Assembly: GCA_020439995.1 (NCBI GenBank)
Contig: JAGROY010000301.1
Coordinates: forward strand, 1-43,316
DNA: 43,316 nucleotides
Origin: Verrucomicrobiia bacterium
Lineage (GTDB): Bacteria > Verrucomicrobiota > Verrucomicrobiia > Verrucomicrobiales > DEV007
Direction of reading: 5' to 3'
In this document: piece after piece, positions 7,510 to 16,480 of the stretch
Position numbering within the stretch: position 1 is the first letter of the stretch
Layout: each line of letters begins with the position of its first letter
The notes under the pieces: model-generated
Told to the model about the DNA's origin: nothing
The model's database searches: none
The model's input: only the letters and a program-made list of their open reading frames with translations
Translations under genes and position numbers: made by a program

Positions 7510-8877
7510 TCATTTCACCGTAAGCCGGTACAATGCTGAGTCCGTCCGCAGAAATAATGCTCCTGGCACAGCGGCGGGGGTGGCGAAGATTTTACCGCTC
7601 AGCTCACTTTTCGCCAGGATCTCAAAACCGGTGCCGGGCTTGACCACTGTGGTTTCGCCTTCGCGACTGAAGAAGTAGAGCTTGCCATCGGCGTAGAGGG
7701 GCGCGGCGCTGTAGTTGCCGCTGGCGATGCGTTCGCGGTAGTGGCGTTCGCCGGTTTTTGCATCGAGGCATGTCACCAGTCCACCTTGATCGCTGGCGAA
7801 ATAGAGTTCATTCCCGACGAGGACAGGCGCTGGCGTGGTCGGCACGTTGCGTTCGTAGCGCCATGCAATTTTCGGCGCAGAGGATCCATCGTATGTGATG
7901 CCGAGAATCTCTGACTTCATAAATCCAGTGGAAAGAAAGAGCATACCATCGCCGATGATGGGCGGGGCCACATTGGAGAACCCCAGCTTTTCGTAACTGA
8001 GCTTCCACAGTTCGCTTCCCGTCGCTGGATCGTAGCTATAGAGCCAGTCGGCCCCGGGCGAGATCAATTGCGGGCCGCCGGGGTACCCGGCGATCACTGG
8101 TGTGGCGTAGGCTTTCTTGAGCTGGGGATTCGGGTCCAATTTTCCACTGCGCTCCGTCTTCCATGCGAGCTTGCCGGTTGCGGTTTCGAGCGCCGCGACG
8201 AATTGCACATCGCTGCCATCGCAGTGGAAGATCACCTTGTCCTTCCACAATACAGGAGAACTGCCCGGTCCGTTTTCATGCATCAGCTTCAGCTCGCGAT
8301 TGCGCCATAGCACCTCGGCCTTTGCAGTGTCGACGCAGACGGTGCCGAACGTTCCGAAATGACAATACAGCCTGCCCTCTTCGATCACTGGTGTTGGAGA
8401 AGCGTAGCTGTTCAGCTGGTGCACCCACTGCGGATCCTGCTCGACCATGAGTGATACTTTGTGCAGCAGCCCGCCCGTCTCCAGGTCGACGCACAGAGCC
8501 AGGAACTCTACCTCACCGAGCAGGGTGAGAGGTTGTCCACCAGTGTTTGCCGCAAGCCGGCTCTTCGCTTCCTCTTCAGAGGTTTCAGTCTCGATCGCTG
8601 CCGTCATCCAGACCTGCTTTCCCCAGATCACCGGCGACGACCAGCCGCGCCCGGGCAGCTCGGTTTTCCAGGCAACATGCTCCGTCTCACTCCAGCGTTC
8701 GGGCAAACCTGTGATCGCAGGATCCGCATGACCTTGCACATTTGCCCCGCGCCAGTGGGTCCAGTTGAAAGTGGAAGGAAATGCTGCCTCCTCCGCTTGA
8801 CTGGATCGCATGTTGAACATCGAAGCCAGTATGATGAGCCCGACGAGAATCATTTCCCTGAATTTTTGAATACCCAT
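7510..8877 (-). CDS. Exported PQQ-type beta-propeller protein
   Basis: A 455-residue protein with a signal peptide (residues 1-28) and a mature part made of WD40/PQQ-type blades. The WTHWRGANVQGHA entry at about 38-50, repeated VWMTAA-, LYSYDPATGSELWKL- and VTCLDAKTGERHYRE-like strands, and alternating Trp and Gly residues define seven to eight blades. Proteins of this class are abundant in planctomycetes and verrucomicrobia and are usually annotated PQQ-binding-like. No heme or complete dehydrogenase catalytic set is visible, so it may be a structural or binding propeller in the periplasm rather than an enzyme. Start is ATG 8877. It leads the minus-strand run that continues with the four-TM protein. 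Confidence 0.85.
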   Translation of the reverse strand: MGIQKFREMILVGLIILASMFNMRSSQAEEAAFPSTFNWTHWRGANVQGHADPAITGLPERWSETEHVAWKTELPGRGWSSPVIWGKQVWMTAAIETETSEEEAKSRLAANTGGQPLTLLGEVEFLALCVDLETGGLLHKVSLMVEQDPQWVHQLNSYASPTPVIEEGRLYCHFGTFGTVCVDTAKAEVLWRNRELKLMHENGPGSSPVLWKDKVIFHCDGSDVQFVAALETATGKLAWKTERSGKLDPNPQLKKAYATPVIAGYPGGPQLISPGADWLYSYDPATGSELWKLSYEKLGFSNVAPPIIGDGMLFLSTGFMKSEILGITYDGSSAPKIAWRYERNVPTTPAPVLVGNELYFASDQGGLVTCLDAKTGERHYRERIASGNYSAAPLYADGKLYFFSREGETTVVKPGTGFEILAKSELSGKIFATPAAVPGALFLRTDSALYRLTVK

Positions 8878-8968
8878 GAGATTGCCAGTCTAAGCCATGC
8901 CCGTTCGTTGTCACGTCTCTACCCTCGTTGGCTCGTTGGGCTGCACGCTTGCTGGGCATTCGGACATT

Positions 8969-9004
8969 AAAAAGACGCGCCCGGAAATCAATCCCCGGCG
9001 CGTC
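8969..9004 (-). terminator. Intrinsic terminator of the carbonic anhydrase gene
   Basis: On the minus strand, GACGCGCC (9004-8997) and GGCGCGTC (8981-8974) form a perfect 8-bp GC-rich stem with a 15-nt loop, followed at once by five U residues (8973-8969). It lies 27 bp beyond the carbonic anhydrase stop, exactly where a terminator is expected. Confidence 0.8.
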
Positions 9005-9030
9005 GGTGTGATTTTTCGCTTTGGGGGAAA

Positions 9031-9729
9031 CTAGTCCAGCACTGCAACAGCACCCGTCTCAAGCGAGTAGACACCGCCAACGATCTTGATTTTCCCCTCT
9101 TTCTCCAGCTTCGCGAGAACTTCGCTGCGCTTGCGGATATCCGCTACTGTCTGGCGAACGTTTTGTTCAACGACCTCGCCGACGAACTCTTCGTTCTTCG
9201 AAGTCCTCCCCTCGGCGTCGTGGCCTTTCACAGCCTTGATCGCCGGAGTGATGTTTTCCAGCAATCCGGTCAGGTTGCCCATTTCCACATGGTCGCAAGC
9301 TCCGTTCACAGCACCGCAGGCCTCGTGACCGAGAACCATGATTACCTTCACCCCCGACACAGCCGCAGCAAATTCCATTGAACCAAGCTGGTCGCAGTTC
9401 TCAATGTTTCCGGCTACCCGTCCAACGAAAATATCGCCCAGTTGCTGGTCAAAGACCTGTTCCACTGGGACTCGCGAATCGATGCAGGAGAGAATATAGG
9501 CCTTCGGATACTGGCCTTTTGTCGCCGCCTTTATTCTGGCCTTTACGTTGGGTTCACTCAACTTCCCTGAAACGAAATTCTGATTACCCTTGGCAAGATC
9601 AGCGAGCACCGCAGTCGGCGTAAGCGCGTCCTGAGCGGCCTTGGTTACGGGGAGGTTGGCATCGTCGGCCAGACATGGCTGGATCGCGACTCCAAAAGCA
9701 GCTGCGCAGATAATGGAACGTAATTGCAT
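9031..9729 (-). CDS. Exported beta-class carbonic anhydrase
   Basis: A 232-residue protein with a Sec signal peptide (about residues 1-21, ending before ADDAN). The beta-carbonic anhydrase zinc ligands are all present: Cys82 in SCIDSRVP, with the Asp84/Arg86 dyad, and His135 and Cys138 in GHEACGA. It interconverts CO2 and bicarbonate, and the signal peptide places it in the periplasm. Length and motifs match the exported, bacterial type. It is monocistronic, with a terminator at 8969-9004 and a palindrome 35 bp upstream. No Shine-Dalgarno sequence is evident before ATG 9729, which is nevertheless the only start giving a proper signal peptide. Confidence 0.93.
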   Translation of the reverse strand: MQLRSIICAAAFGVAIQPCLADDANLPVTKAAQDALTPTAVLADLAKGNQNFVSGKLSEPNVKARIKAATKGQYPKAYILSCIDSRVPVEQVFDQQLGDIFVGRVAGNIENCDQLGSMEFAAAVSGVKVIMVLGHEACGAVNGACDHVEMGNLTGLLENITPAIKAVKGHDAEGRTSKNEEFVGEVVEQNVRQTVADIRKRSEVLAKLEKEGKIKIVGGVYSLETGAVAVLD

Positions 9730-9763
9730 GGTTTCAAATGAGTTATTTAATGGTTACTTAATG

Positions 9764-9778
9764 CAGGCACTGTGCCTG
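9764..9778. promoter_or_regulatory. 15-bp inverted repeat upstream of carbonic anhydrase
   Basis: CAGGCAC-T-GTGCCTG is a perfect 7+1+7 inverted repeat, 35 bp upstream of the carbonic anhydrase start. The surrounding DNA is AT-rich, as in a promoter. A dimeric regulator site is plausible, but the regulator is unknown. Confidence 0.4.
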
Positions 9779-9893
9779 TTAAACTCTACGCACGACCATG
9801 CCTTTGTTATCACGTCATTTAAGTCCTGTTATTCATGTCCCCTATTTTTGGAAACTTTTCCCCTTCATGCAAAGTGTGATCGGTGACCACCGG

Positions 9894-12587
9894 CTAGGGC
9901 TCACGCCGCGACCACTGCTCCAGATCGCTGGCCGTGGCCTCCATGAGCCGCACGGCTTCCTGCAGCCGTTCCTCATGGTTTTGGTGAGAATCTGTCAGCT
10001 GCCCCAGCACGGCTTCGAGCTGTACCAGTCCGAAACGCACCACTGCCGTCTTCAGTTTGTGCTGGAGGCTGCGGATTTTTTCAATGGTCTCCTCCCCTGC
10101 AGGAATCTTTTGCAGCGAGGCCAGAGTCTCAGCCGCTGCCCGGAACTCGCCCGCCATCGTCGCAGCAAGCGCCTTTGATCGCGCGGGATCGTCGAGGTGC
10201 AGAGAAAGCAACTCGTCCTCAAAGCTGCGCCTTGTGTGCTTTGAAATCGCGCCGAACAGTTCCTCCGCCGAAAAAGGCTTCAGCACCACTGCGACCATGC
10301 CAACCTCCAGACAGCGCCGCGCAGCTTTGTCAGAGGATTGGGCGGTCACTGCGATCAGCGGGGTGGATGGATGAGAAACGCGCAGGGCATCGGCCAACTC
10401 GTAGCCAGTCATGTCAGGCAGCTGGAGATCCAGAAGAATCAGATCAAAGGATTGCTGTTCGAGCACCTCGAGCGCCTCCGCACCGGTGCCCGCGCAGGTG
10501 AGATCGGTGCCAGTGCCTTCGAGCGTCAATGCCATCACCTGCTGATTCGAGGCCACGTCCTCGACATAAAGAATGCGGAGTTTGTCCTGAATCGCGGGCT
10601 GGGTTTTCGTGCTTGAGCCAGCTGCTGCAGGCATCACTCGTGTCGCGCGTGCATAAGGGAGCCGCACTGTGAATGACGTTCCCTGACCGATCTTGCTTTC
10701 CAAAGTCAGTTCGCCGTTCTGCTGTTCGACGAGTTGCTTCGATACCGTCAAGCCCAGGCCCGATCCGGGTTCGGCGGGATGGCTGCCTGACTTTAAGGAA
10801 ACGAACGGCTTGAATATCTCGGCCTGATCCTGGCTTGCGATTCCCGCGCCGGTGTCACTCACGGTACAGCTGAGGCAGCCGTCCGCATGCTCCACGGAAA
10901 CCCTGACACTCCCCTCATCGGTAAACTTCACTGCATTGCCCACCAGGTTGTTGATGATCTGGCGAAAGCGCACGGCATCTCCGCTTACCATCAGTTTCTC
11001 CGGTGCGTCCACCGTGAGCTCCAGCTGCTTTGCCATCGAATACGGCCGGAACGATTGCCCCACCTCTCTCACTAAACCCGCTGCGTCAAAATCGTCGACT
11101 GTGTAGTCAATGACACCCTCCCGCAGGCGCGTGTAGTCCAGAGCAGTATTCAGCAGCGTCATGAGGTTCGTTGCCGACGATCGCAGGGACGCAAGAATGG
11201 GCAACTGATGGGCGGACGGCTGGTTGGTTTCCAGTGCGCGAATCAGCCCGACCACCGCGTTCATCGGGGTGCGAATTTCGTGGCTCATGACCGCCAGGAA
11301 TTCCTCCTTCGATGCATTTGCCTCCTCGGCCTCCCGCCGCGATGCCTCAAGGTGCTCAACCTGCTCCCGCACCTTGCCCGCCATCTCCCGGAAGCGCTCG
11401 ATCGCCATGCCCACCTCATCTTTGCCCGCCTCAGGCAGCGGCTCCGGCACCCCACTGGCATCGAACTCACGCAGCGCGGAGGACAAACGCCGGAGCTGGC
11501 TGGTGAACGGCAGTGACACCAGAAACGCCACGCCAATGCCCGCCAATGCGGCAAGCGCGGTCGCCCACAGCGCACGCTGGTGGGAGTTCCGCAACGCCGG
11601 GTACCAGGCCTCGCCAGGCAGGGAAACGAGCAGGGTGATGGTACGCACTGGTGACGCCATCAGGTCGACCCGCGTGGCAAGCGCAAGCTCGCCACCGGAA
11701 CTTCCATCGCGCAGCCAGCTGCCTTTTTCCGTAACAGAGTCCGCCGTCTTCAGCTCGGGATATTCATCGTCCGGGCGCAGCCCGCTACCCAGATCCGCAG
11801 CAAAGGTAGCGCCAGCATCCGGGTGCAGCAGGTAGTTGGCTGCGGAGTCGAACAACCGGACATTGGCGGCAGGCGACGCCAGCTGGCGCACCTCCTCAAA
11901 CACCGGGCGCATGTCCGCATTGATCACCAGAATCGCAGCACCCTCAGCAGCACCGCCGATCTTGACCGCAGCGCGCATAGTCGGAATGTGAGGCTCCGTG
12001 ATGCGGCCAAAGTCACGGTTGAGGTTGATCTCCGAAAGATAAATTTCACCCGGCACCAGAGCCAGCGCATCTTGAAAGTAGGATCGATCTGCCTTGCTCT
12101 GCAGCCGCTCCCGGGGTGTCGCCTGCGGTCCGCTTTCGGTGCGATCAATCCTTACCAGCTCCTGCCCTTCTTCGCCCGGATTCGTCGACAGCAACCGCAT
12201 TTGCACATAGGCCGCCTTGCCAGTCAGCATCGAGCGAAACTCACCTTCCAGCAGTTGCCGCCAGCGTCCCTCTTCGTCCGTGTTCCTCTTGTTAAGAAAC
12301 TCGAACACCAGCGGCGATTCCGCGCAAGATCGCGCGTCGCCCTCAAACCCTTCCACCCATGCTTCCAGCTTCACCCGGATTTCACTCGCATCCTGGCCAA
12401 TCTCCTGACGCAGGCTGTCGCGCAGGCGCTGGTCCGCATCCCGGTGCATGAACCAACTCGAAAGCCCAACCGCAGCCCCGAGTGAAATCGCCCACGCTGC
12501 AGCCAGCCGGGTAGCCAGCGACCTTCTCCAATGGCTCACGTGGCTGGCATGGCTCCCATGGATGCGTTTCGAACCAGAAGGTGTCAT
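9894..12587 (-). CDS. Hybrid sensor histidine kinase with receiver and Hpt-like domain
   Basis: An 897-residue protein from ATG 12587. Membrane segments at about 16-40 and 338-360 flank a roughly 300-residue periplasmic sensor region with no family I can name. A HAMP linker follows, then HisKA with the phospho-acceptor in MSHEIRTPMN (His436), and an HATPase domain with N-box NNLVGNAVKF, DTGAGI and GSGLGLTV. A receiver domain has DLILLDLQLP (Asp720), and an Hpt-like helical tail carries QHKLKTAV (His843). The frame stays open to a TTG at 12656, but the extra residues are basic and upstream of the natural n-region. No partner regulator adjoins it, so the output is unknown. The family-level call is very safe. 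Confidence 0.92.
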   Translation of the reverse strand: MTPSGSKRIHGSHASHVSHWRRSLATRLAAAWAISLGAAVGLSSWFMHRDADQRLRDSLRQEIGQDASEIRVKLEAWVEGFEGDARSCAESPLVFEFLNKRNTDEEGRWRQLLEGEFRSMLTGKAAYVQMRLLSTNPGEEGQELVRIDRTESGPQATPRERLQSKADRSYFQDALALVPGEIYLSEINLNRDFGRITEPHIPTMRAAVKIGGAAEGAAILVINADMRPVFEEVRQLASPAANVRLFDSAANYLLHPDAGATFAADLGSGLRPDDEYPELKTADSVTEKGSWLRDGSSGGELALATRVDLMASPVRTITLLVSLPGEAWYPALRNSHQRALWATALAALAGIGVAFLVSLPFTSQLRRLSSALREFDASGVPEPLPEAGKDEVGMAIERFREMAGKVREQVEHLEASRREAEEANASKEEFLAVMSHEIRTPMNAVVGLIRALETNQPSAHQLPILASLRSSATNLMTLLNTALDYTRLREGVIDYTVDDFDAAGLVREVGQSFRPYSMAKQLELTVDAPEKLMVSGDAVRFRQIINNLVGNAVKFTDEGSVRVSVEHADGCLSCTVSDTGAGIASQDQAEIFKPFVSLKSGSHPAEPGSGLGLTVSKQLVEQQNGELTLESKIGQGTSFTVRLPYARATRVMPAAAGSSTKTQPAIQDKLRILYVEDVASNQQVMALTLEGTGTDLTCAGTGAEALEVLEQQSFDLILLDLQLPDMTGYELADALRVSHPSTPLIAVTAQSSDKAARRCLEVGMVAVVLKPFSAEELFGAISKHTRRSFEDELLSLHLDDPARSKALAATMAGEFRAAAETLASLQKIPAGEETIEKIRSLQHKLKTAVVRFGLVQLEAVLGQLTDSHQNHEERLQEAVRLMEATASDLEQWSRREP

Positions 12588-12701
12588 TTTTGAAAACAGG
12601 CGGTGCAGCCGATAAAATGAGTTAATCTTGAACCGCTTGCGTCTGCTTTCTAACAAAACAATAAAGATTTTGTCAATTCCGCATATTCAATCAACTACAG
12701 G

Positions 12702-12869
12702 ATGATCAGGGGAATGCTCGAACAGAAATCTCCGCCAGGAATCATCGCCCGGGCGAAACGGGAAATCAAACTGCTGGAAGCCCTGAGCGATCTGAACGAT
12801 CAGGAAGATTGACAGCTGATCCTGGCCATCGCTAGACTGGACAAATGGGAGGAGCCATTGGCAAAGTGA
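12702..12869 (+). pseudogene. Tiny ORF with in-frame stop, possible gene remnant
   Basis: ATG 12702 opens a 36-codon frame to TGA at 12810-12812. Read through that stop, the frame continues with protein-like sequence (QLILAIARLDKWEEPLAK) to a second TGA at 12867-12869. The helical, Leu/Ala/Arg-rich character is the same on both sides of the TGA, as if one Trp, Arg or similar codon had mutated. This may be the remnant of a small helical protein, or a genuine 36-residue peptide upstream of the helical-repeat pair. Nothing in it is diagnostic. Confidence 0.3.
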
Positions 12870-14410
12870 CAGCGATCGGAGCTCTTGCAGCGCTTGGGTT
12901 CATTGGGGGTAAGTGGGCCAGGCCTTCCAGCGGAGTCGAGCTGTCAGAGATCAAGCCCACGTCTGAGGTTGCGGTGCCGGACTGGCACGTTGGAAAGGCG
13001 ACGGTGGAAGCTCTTGATGTGCTTGAGTGGAGCGAGGAATTACCACTTCCTGCATTTGATCTCAAGCTGGCTGAGGCACTGGAGACGATGCCAATCGCGA
13101 ATCTTCGATCACTGGCCCAGCAATACCGAGACATCGCATGGCGGCAATACGGAACGAGCGTTTTTCCCGGTTACGATCGTGTGCATGATGCGCTCATTCG
13201 CCGCGCGCCATGGATCGCGGTGGAAGATCTGCTGGCAGGTGCCGAGTGGGAGCGTGCGATCTTGCGCGGCGATGACGATGACCTTGATCTCGAAGGACTC
13301 CTGTCCACGGCGTTGGCGTCGCTCTACCAATCGGAACCTGAGCGGGTGCTTGCTGTTTTCGGTAATCTGAAAAGCCGCTGGGTCATTGAGGACACCTCGA
13401 TCTTTCAAAAATTTGACGGCCAGGCTTTGCTTGAAGCGATGGCGGCGGCCCGGGAGTCTCCCGCAGGTCAGGCGCTGGATGACGCCGAGCCCCAACTTTT
13501 CCTAAGCCGGATGGGTGAAGCGAAGGAAGGGATCTTTGCGCAGTTGGTGAAGGATGATCCCGACGCAGCGCTTGAAACTGCGCTCGCAGATCAAGACGAA
13601 CGTACAAGAACTGGAAGAATCTGGACGATTTTGAATGCCGCTACAGATCCTCTTCCGTTGGCGAAGAAATTGCTTGAAGCTGGTGCTCTGGAAATTTCGC
13701 AACTCGGTAGGTTTCTACCTGAGCAGGCGTTGAATTGGGCTCGGGCTCGACCAGAAGGCGACAAGGAAGCGACCGCGGTGGCGAAAGACGTTGCGCTCGG
13801 GGTGTTCAACACCAGCGATGATTACCGCTTCGTAAGTGCTCGGAAAATTCTTGAAGAATTCCTAGGGACGACGGAATCGACTCGTTTCGTCGAACGCTAC
13901 TGGGAATATCGGAGTCCAACGGACCTTGCTTCCTTGAAAGCACTGCCCCGATCAGAGGCTGGCATGCGGGGCTTTGAAACGTGGGTGGATTACGAGAAGG
14001 ATCCACAGATGTTCAGGAGTGTTGCCACTACCACGGATGTTCTTTCGGATCTCCCTCCCACCGCCAGTGGCATACAGAAGTCGCTTCGATTTGCCGCGAG
14101 ATGGGCAGCATTGCCGGGTGAAGGGGAAGTTGCGAGTGAATGGGCGAATCAAATTGCGGCATCGGGTATGCGTGCTCAGGCGGTGGAGAATGCGGTCTCT
14201 TCGTGGGCGGAATTCGACCCTGCCGCTGCTGCATCCTGGGCCCTCCGCCTTGAACCACTGGAACTCAGAGCCAGGGCATTGAACGGAGCGATTCAAAAGT
14301 TAGGCACGGTGGATCCTGACATTGCCCGGCAGATGCTCCAGCAGTCACAGCTGCCAGTCGAAATGGTGAAACGCTTCAGTAACCTGGATTCCATCGGCAG
14401 TCATGAGTAG
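12845..14410 (+). CDS. Membrane-anchored helical-repeat protein, unknown function
   Basis: A 521-residue protein that I do not recognise by name. Residues 5-21 are a hydrophobic anchor or uncleaved signal; the rest is almost entirely alpha-helical, with recurrent Ala/Leu-rich helices and DPxAAxxWAL-type turns (for example FDPAAAASWALRL near the end). This is what TPR- or HEAT-like superhelices look like. The following gene has the same design, so the pair may be paralogous. The stop of this gene overlaps the next start in ATGAGTAG, implying translational coupling. Start is ATG 12845, preceded by GGAC/GGAG-poor sequence; no better start exists. A scaffold role at the membrane is only inference. 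Confidence 0.6.
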   Translation: MGGAIGKVTAIGALAALGFIGGKWARPSSGVELSEIKPTSEVAVPDWHVGKATVEALDVLEWSEELPLPAFDLKLAEALETMPIANLRSLAQQYRDIAWRQYGTSVFPGYDRVHDALIRRAPWIAVEDLLAGAEWERAILRGDDDDLDLEGLLSTALASLYQSEPERVLAVFGNLKSRWVIEDTSIFQKFDGQALLEAMAAARESPAGQALDDAEPQLFLSRMGEAKEGIFAQLVKDDPDAALETALADQDERTRTGRIWTILNAATDPLPLAKKLLEAGALEISQLGRFLPEQALNWARARPEGDKEATAVAKDVALGVFNTSDDYRFVSARKILEEFLGTTESTRFVERYWEYRSPTDLASLKALPRSEAGMRGFETWVDYEKDPQMFRSVATTTDVLSDLPPTASGIQKSLRFAARWAALPGEGEVASEWANQIAASGMRAQAVENAVSSWAEFDPAAAASWALRLEPLELRARALNGAIQKLGTVDPDIARQMLQQSQLPVEMVKRFSNLDSIGSHE

Positions 14411-16331
14411 GCAAAACTTCAACCCATGTTGGAGCATCGCAGGAGGCATCGCGTTTGTCGCAATGTTCGTCGTCGGCTATCGAACCGAGCCAAAGCATCT
14501 AACAACAGCGGCGGCTTCGGGAGAAATTTCTCCTGCCGAGCATCGGACACCGGAAGTGGTGACGGTCGATGAACTGGCAGGTTTCGGCCGTGGGCGTGTT
14601 TTCTCGTTTCCACTCTACCTGCGTCTTCAATCGATGGACGAGTGGCAGGTGTTTGAACTCGCGATGCAGTTCACGTCGGCAGCTGAGGCATACATGTTCT
14701 CTTATGACGGACGATTTCAAGCGCTAGTCCGCAGGCTTGCTGAAGCTTCTCCGGACAAAGTGATGGCGCTCTGCTTGTCCCTGGATGGCGAACACGCTGC
14801 TACGCGTGCTCGTGCACTGGAGATCGCGGGATCAGTGTTGGGGATGAACCTTCCAGAGCGGGTATTGTCCTTCCTACCCGACGCCCCGCAGGATAGGATC
14901 GATTTCCTCAAAGGCGTTGTGGAAGGGATTCCCGAAAGCGCGCTGGACACACTGACTGCGCATCTCGAAAGTGAGGCATCGCCAGAACTCAGGAAGCGTC
15001 TCAACGAAAGGCTTGCCGGGCCATCACTCCTGTCGATTGCGCTCACGGATCCCGATCATGCCGCTACCAGGATCCGAGACATCGAAGATGAAGGTGAACG
15101 ACGACAGACGTTCAGCCGACTGCTTCAGGAACTGGGTTCCGTAGATTTTCCGAAGGCTATCAGATTGCTCTTATCGAATGAGGATTTCGAGTGGGGATAC
15201 GATCTTCCTGTGGTGGGGGCATTCCGGCAGGACCCTCGGGCAACCTTATCCGAGCTGTTGAAACTGCGATCTTCCACGGCTCGCGACAAGTCGCTCGCCT
15301 TGCTGCTGGAAGCGCCCACTGGTGTCAGCGTGGCCGTAGCAAATCAGGTGGCTGCTGAGATTGCCGATGCGGGAGTTCGGCAAAACGCAGTGCTGGAATT
15401 TGCAAAGCGGCTGGGAGAGACGGATGAGGCTGCGGCTATCGAGTTCGCTGGGCAGCATGGAACCCAGGTTGAATTGGAGGAGAGCTTGGCCGCAATAAAG
15501 TTGAGTCAGCTGGCGCGGAACAAGCCTCTGGATGCGCTTAGCGCAGCAGCAAAGCTAGGAGGGGATGTTGAGATGATTCTCGCGCAGGTTTCTTATCGAC
15601 TGGACGGCTTCGAGCGGGAAGTGATCGACATCGTCGAGCCCACTCCAGACGCTCCACATAGCGAGGCATTGTCAAATTTGCTCCGAACATGGGCTACGCG
15701 CGATCCAGAGGCAGCGTTGGCCGCTGTGAGCGACGACAGGTTGAAGGCCTACAGGGGTGAAATCTGGAGTTCCGCCGCTGGCACCCAGCCACTGGAGACG
15801 ATTGAAGCTGCACTCGAAGCGGGCGATGCAAACGTCGCGAAGGTGGCCATCGAAACTGGAATCATTGCCCTGGCCCGGGAGGACTCTGCTACAGCGCTGG
15901 CGGTTTTCGGAACCGTAATCGAGGATCCAGTGCATACTTCATTACTCTCAAGCCGCATTGTTGAGAAAGTTGCCTCTGCCCTGGTTCGCGACGTTTCGAT
16001 TCAAGACGCCCTAAGCTGGACGACGACGTTGCCCGAACGATTGTCCAAGCCCGCAATGAGAAGCGTCTTCGATACTGGCATGCAGCAGGATTTTGGTGTT
16101 GTTAGTGACTTGGTGCATCGGCTTCCTCCAGGCGCTGCCCGAAATCAAGGAATGTTGCGTATAGCCACCGCCACAATCGAGGCCGATCCTGTCTTTGCCT
16201 TCGATACCTTGCTCCAGGTTCCAGAAGCGGATCGTGAGAAAAGACACTTCGACCAGTTGTTCAAGTTCTGGCGTGAGATTGATTCGGGGGCAGCGAACGC
16301 AGCTGCTGCGAGTGTGGGGATAACGCGTTGA
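14403..16331 (+). CDS. Second membrane-anchored helical-repeat protein, unknown function
   Basis: A 642-residue protein overlapping the previous gene by 8 bp (ATG 14403 inside ATGAGTAG). Residues 11-27 form a hydrophobic anchor. The rest is alpha-helical with irregular 30-40 residue units and DPxxAL or DPEAALAAV-type turns (for example ATRDPEAALAAVSDD near 440). This is HEAT/TPR-like by eye, with no enzyme motif. The coupling to the first protein and the shared architecture suggest a stoichiometric complex at the inner membrane. There is no recognisable terminator in the 149 bp before the convergent BNR gene. Confidence 0.6.
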   Translation: MSRQNFNPCWSIAGGIAFVAMFVVGYRTEPKHLTTAAASGEISPAEHRTPEVVTVDELAGFGRGRVFSFPLYLRLQSMDEWQVFELAMQFTSAAEAYMFSYDGRFQALVRRLAEASPDKVMALCLSLDGEHAATRARALEIAGSVLGMNLPERVLSFLPDAPQDRIDFLKGVVEGIPESALDTLTAHLESEASPELRKRLNERLAGPSLLSIALTDPDHAATRIRDIEDEGERRQTFSRLLQELGSVDFPKAIRLLLSNEDFEWGYDLPVVGAFRQDPRATLSELLKLRSSTARDKSLALLLEAPTGVSVAVANQVAAEIADAGVRQNAVLEFAKRLGETDEAAAIEFAGQHGTQVELEESLAAIKLSQLARNKPLDALSAAAKLGGDVEMILAQVSYRLDGFEREVIDIVEPTPDAPHSEALSNLLRTWATRDPEAALAAVSDDRLKAYRGEIWSSAAGTQPLETIEAALEAGDANVAKVAIETGIIALAREDSATALAVFGTVIEDPVHTSLLSSRIVEKVASALVRDVSIQDALSWTTTLPERLSKPAMRSVFDTGMQQDFGVVSDLVHRLPPGAARNQGMLRIATATIEADPVFAFDTLLQVPEADREKRHFDQLFKFWREIDSGAANAAAASVGITR

Positions 16332-16480
16332 GTGTGCGCGAAGAATTGGCCCATGCCGTTTCATGCAAGAACCAACGATGGCGCTCTCGGGCACGGTCGC
16401 CACTCGCCCAGGTGGAGAAAGTGATCTCTTTTCCCGGATTCCGAAATCGTGCGGTGCGAATGCTGCACAATTCCCAGCGC

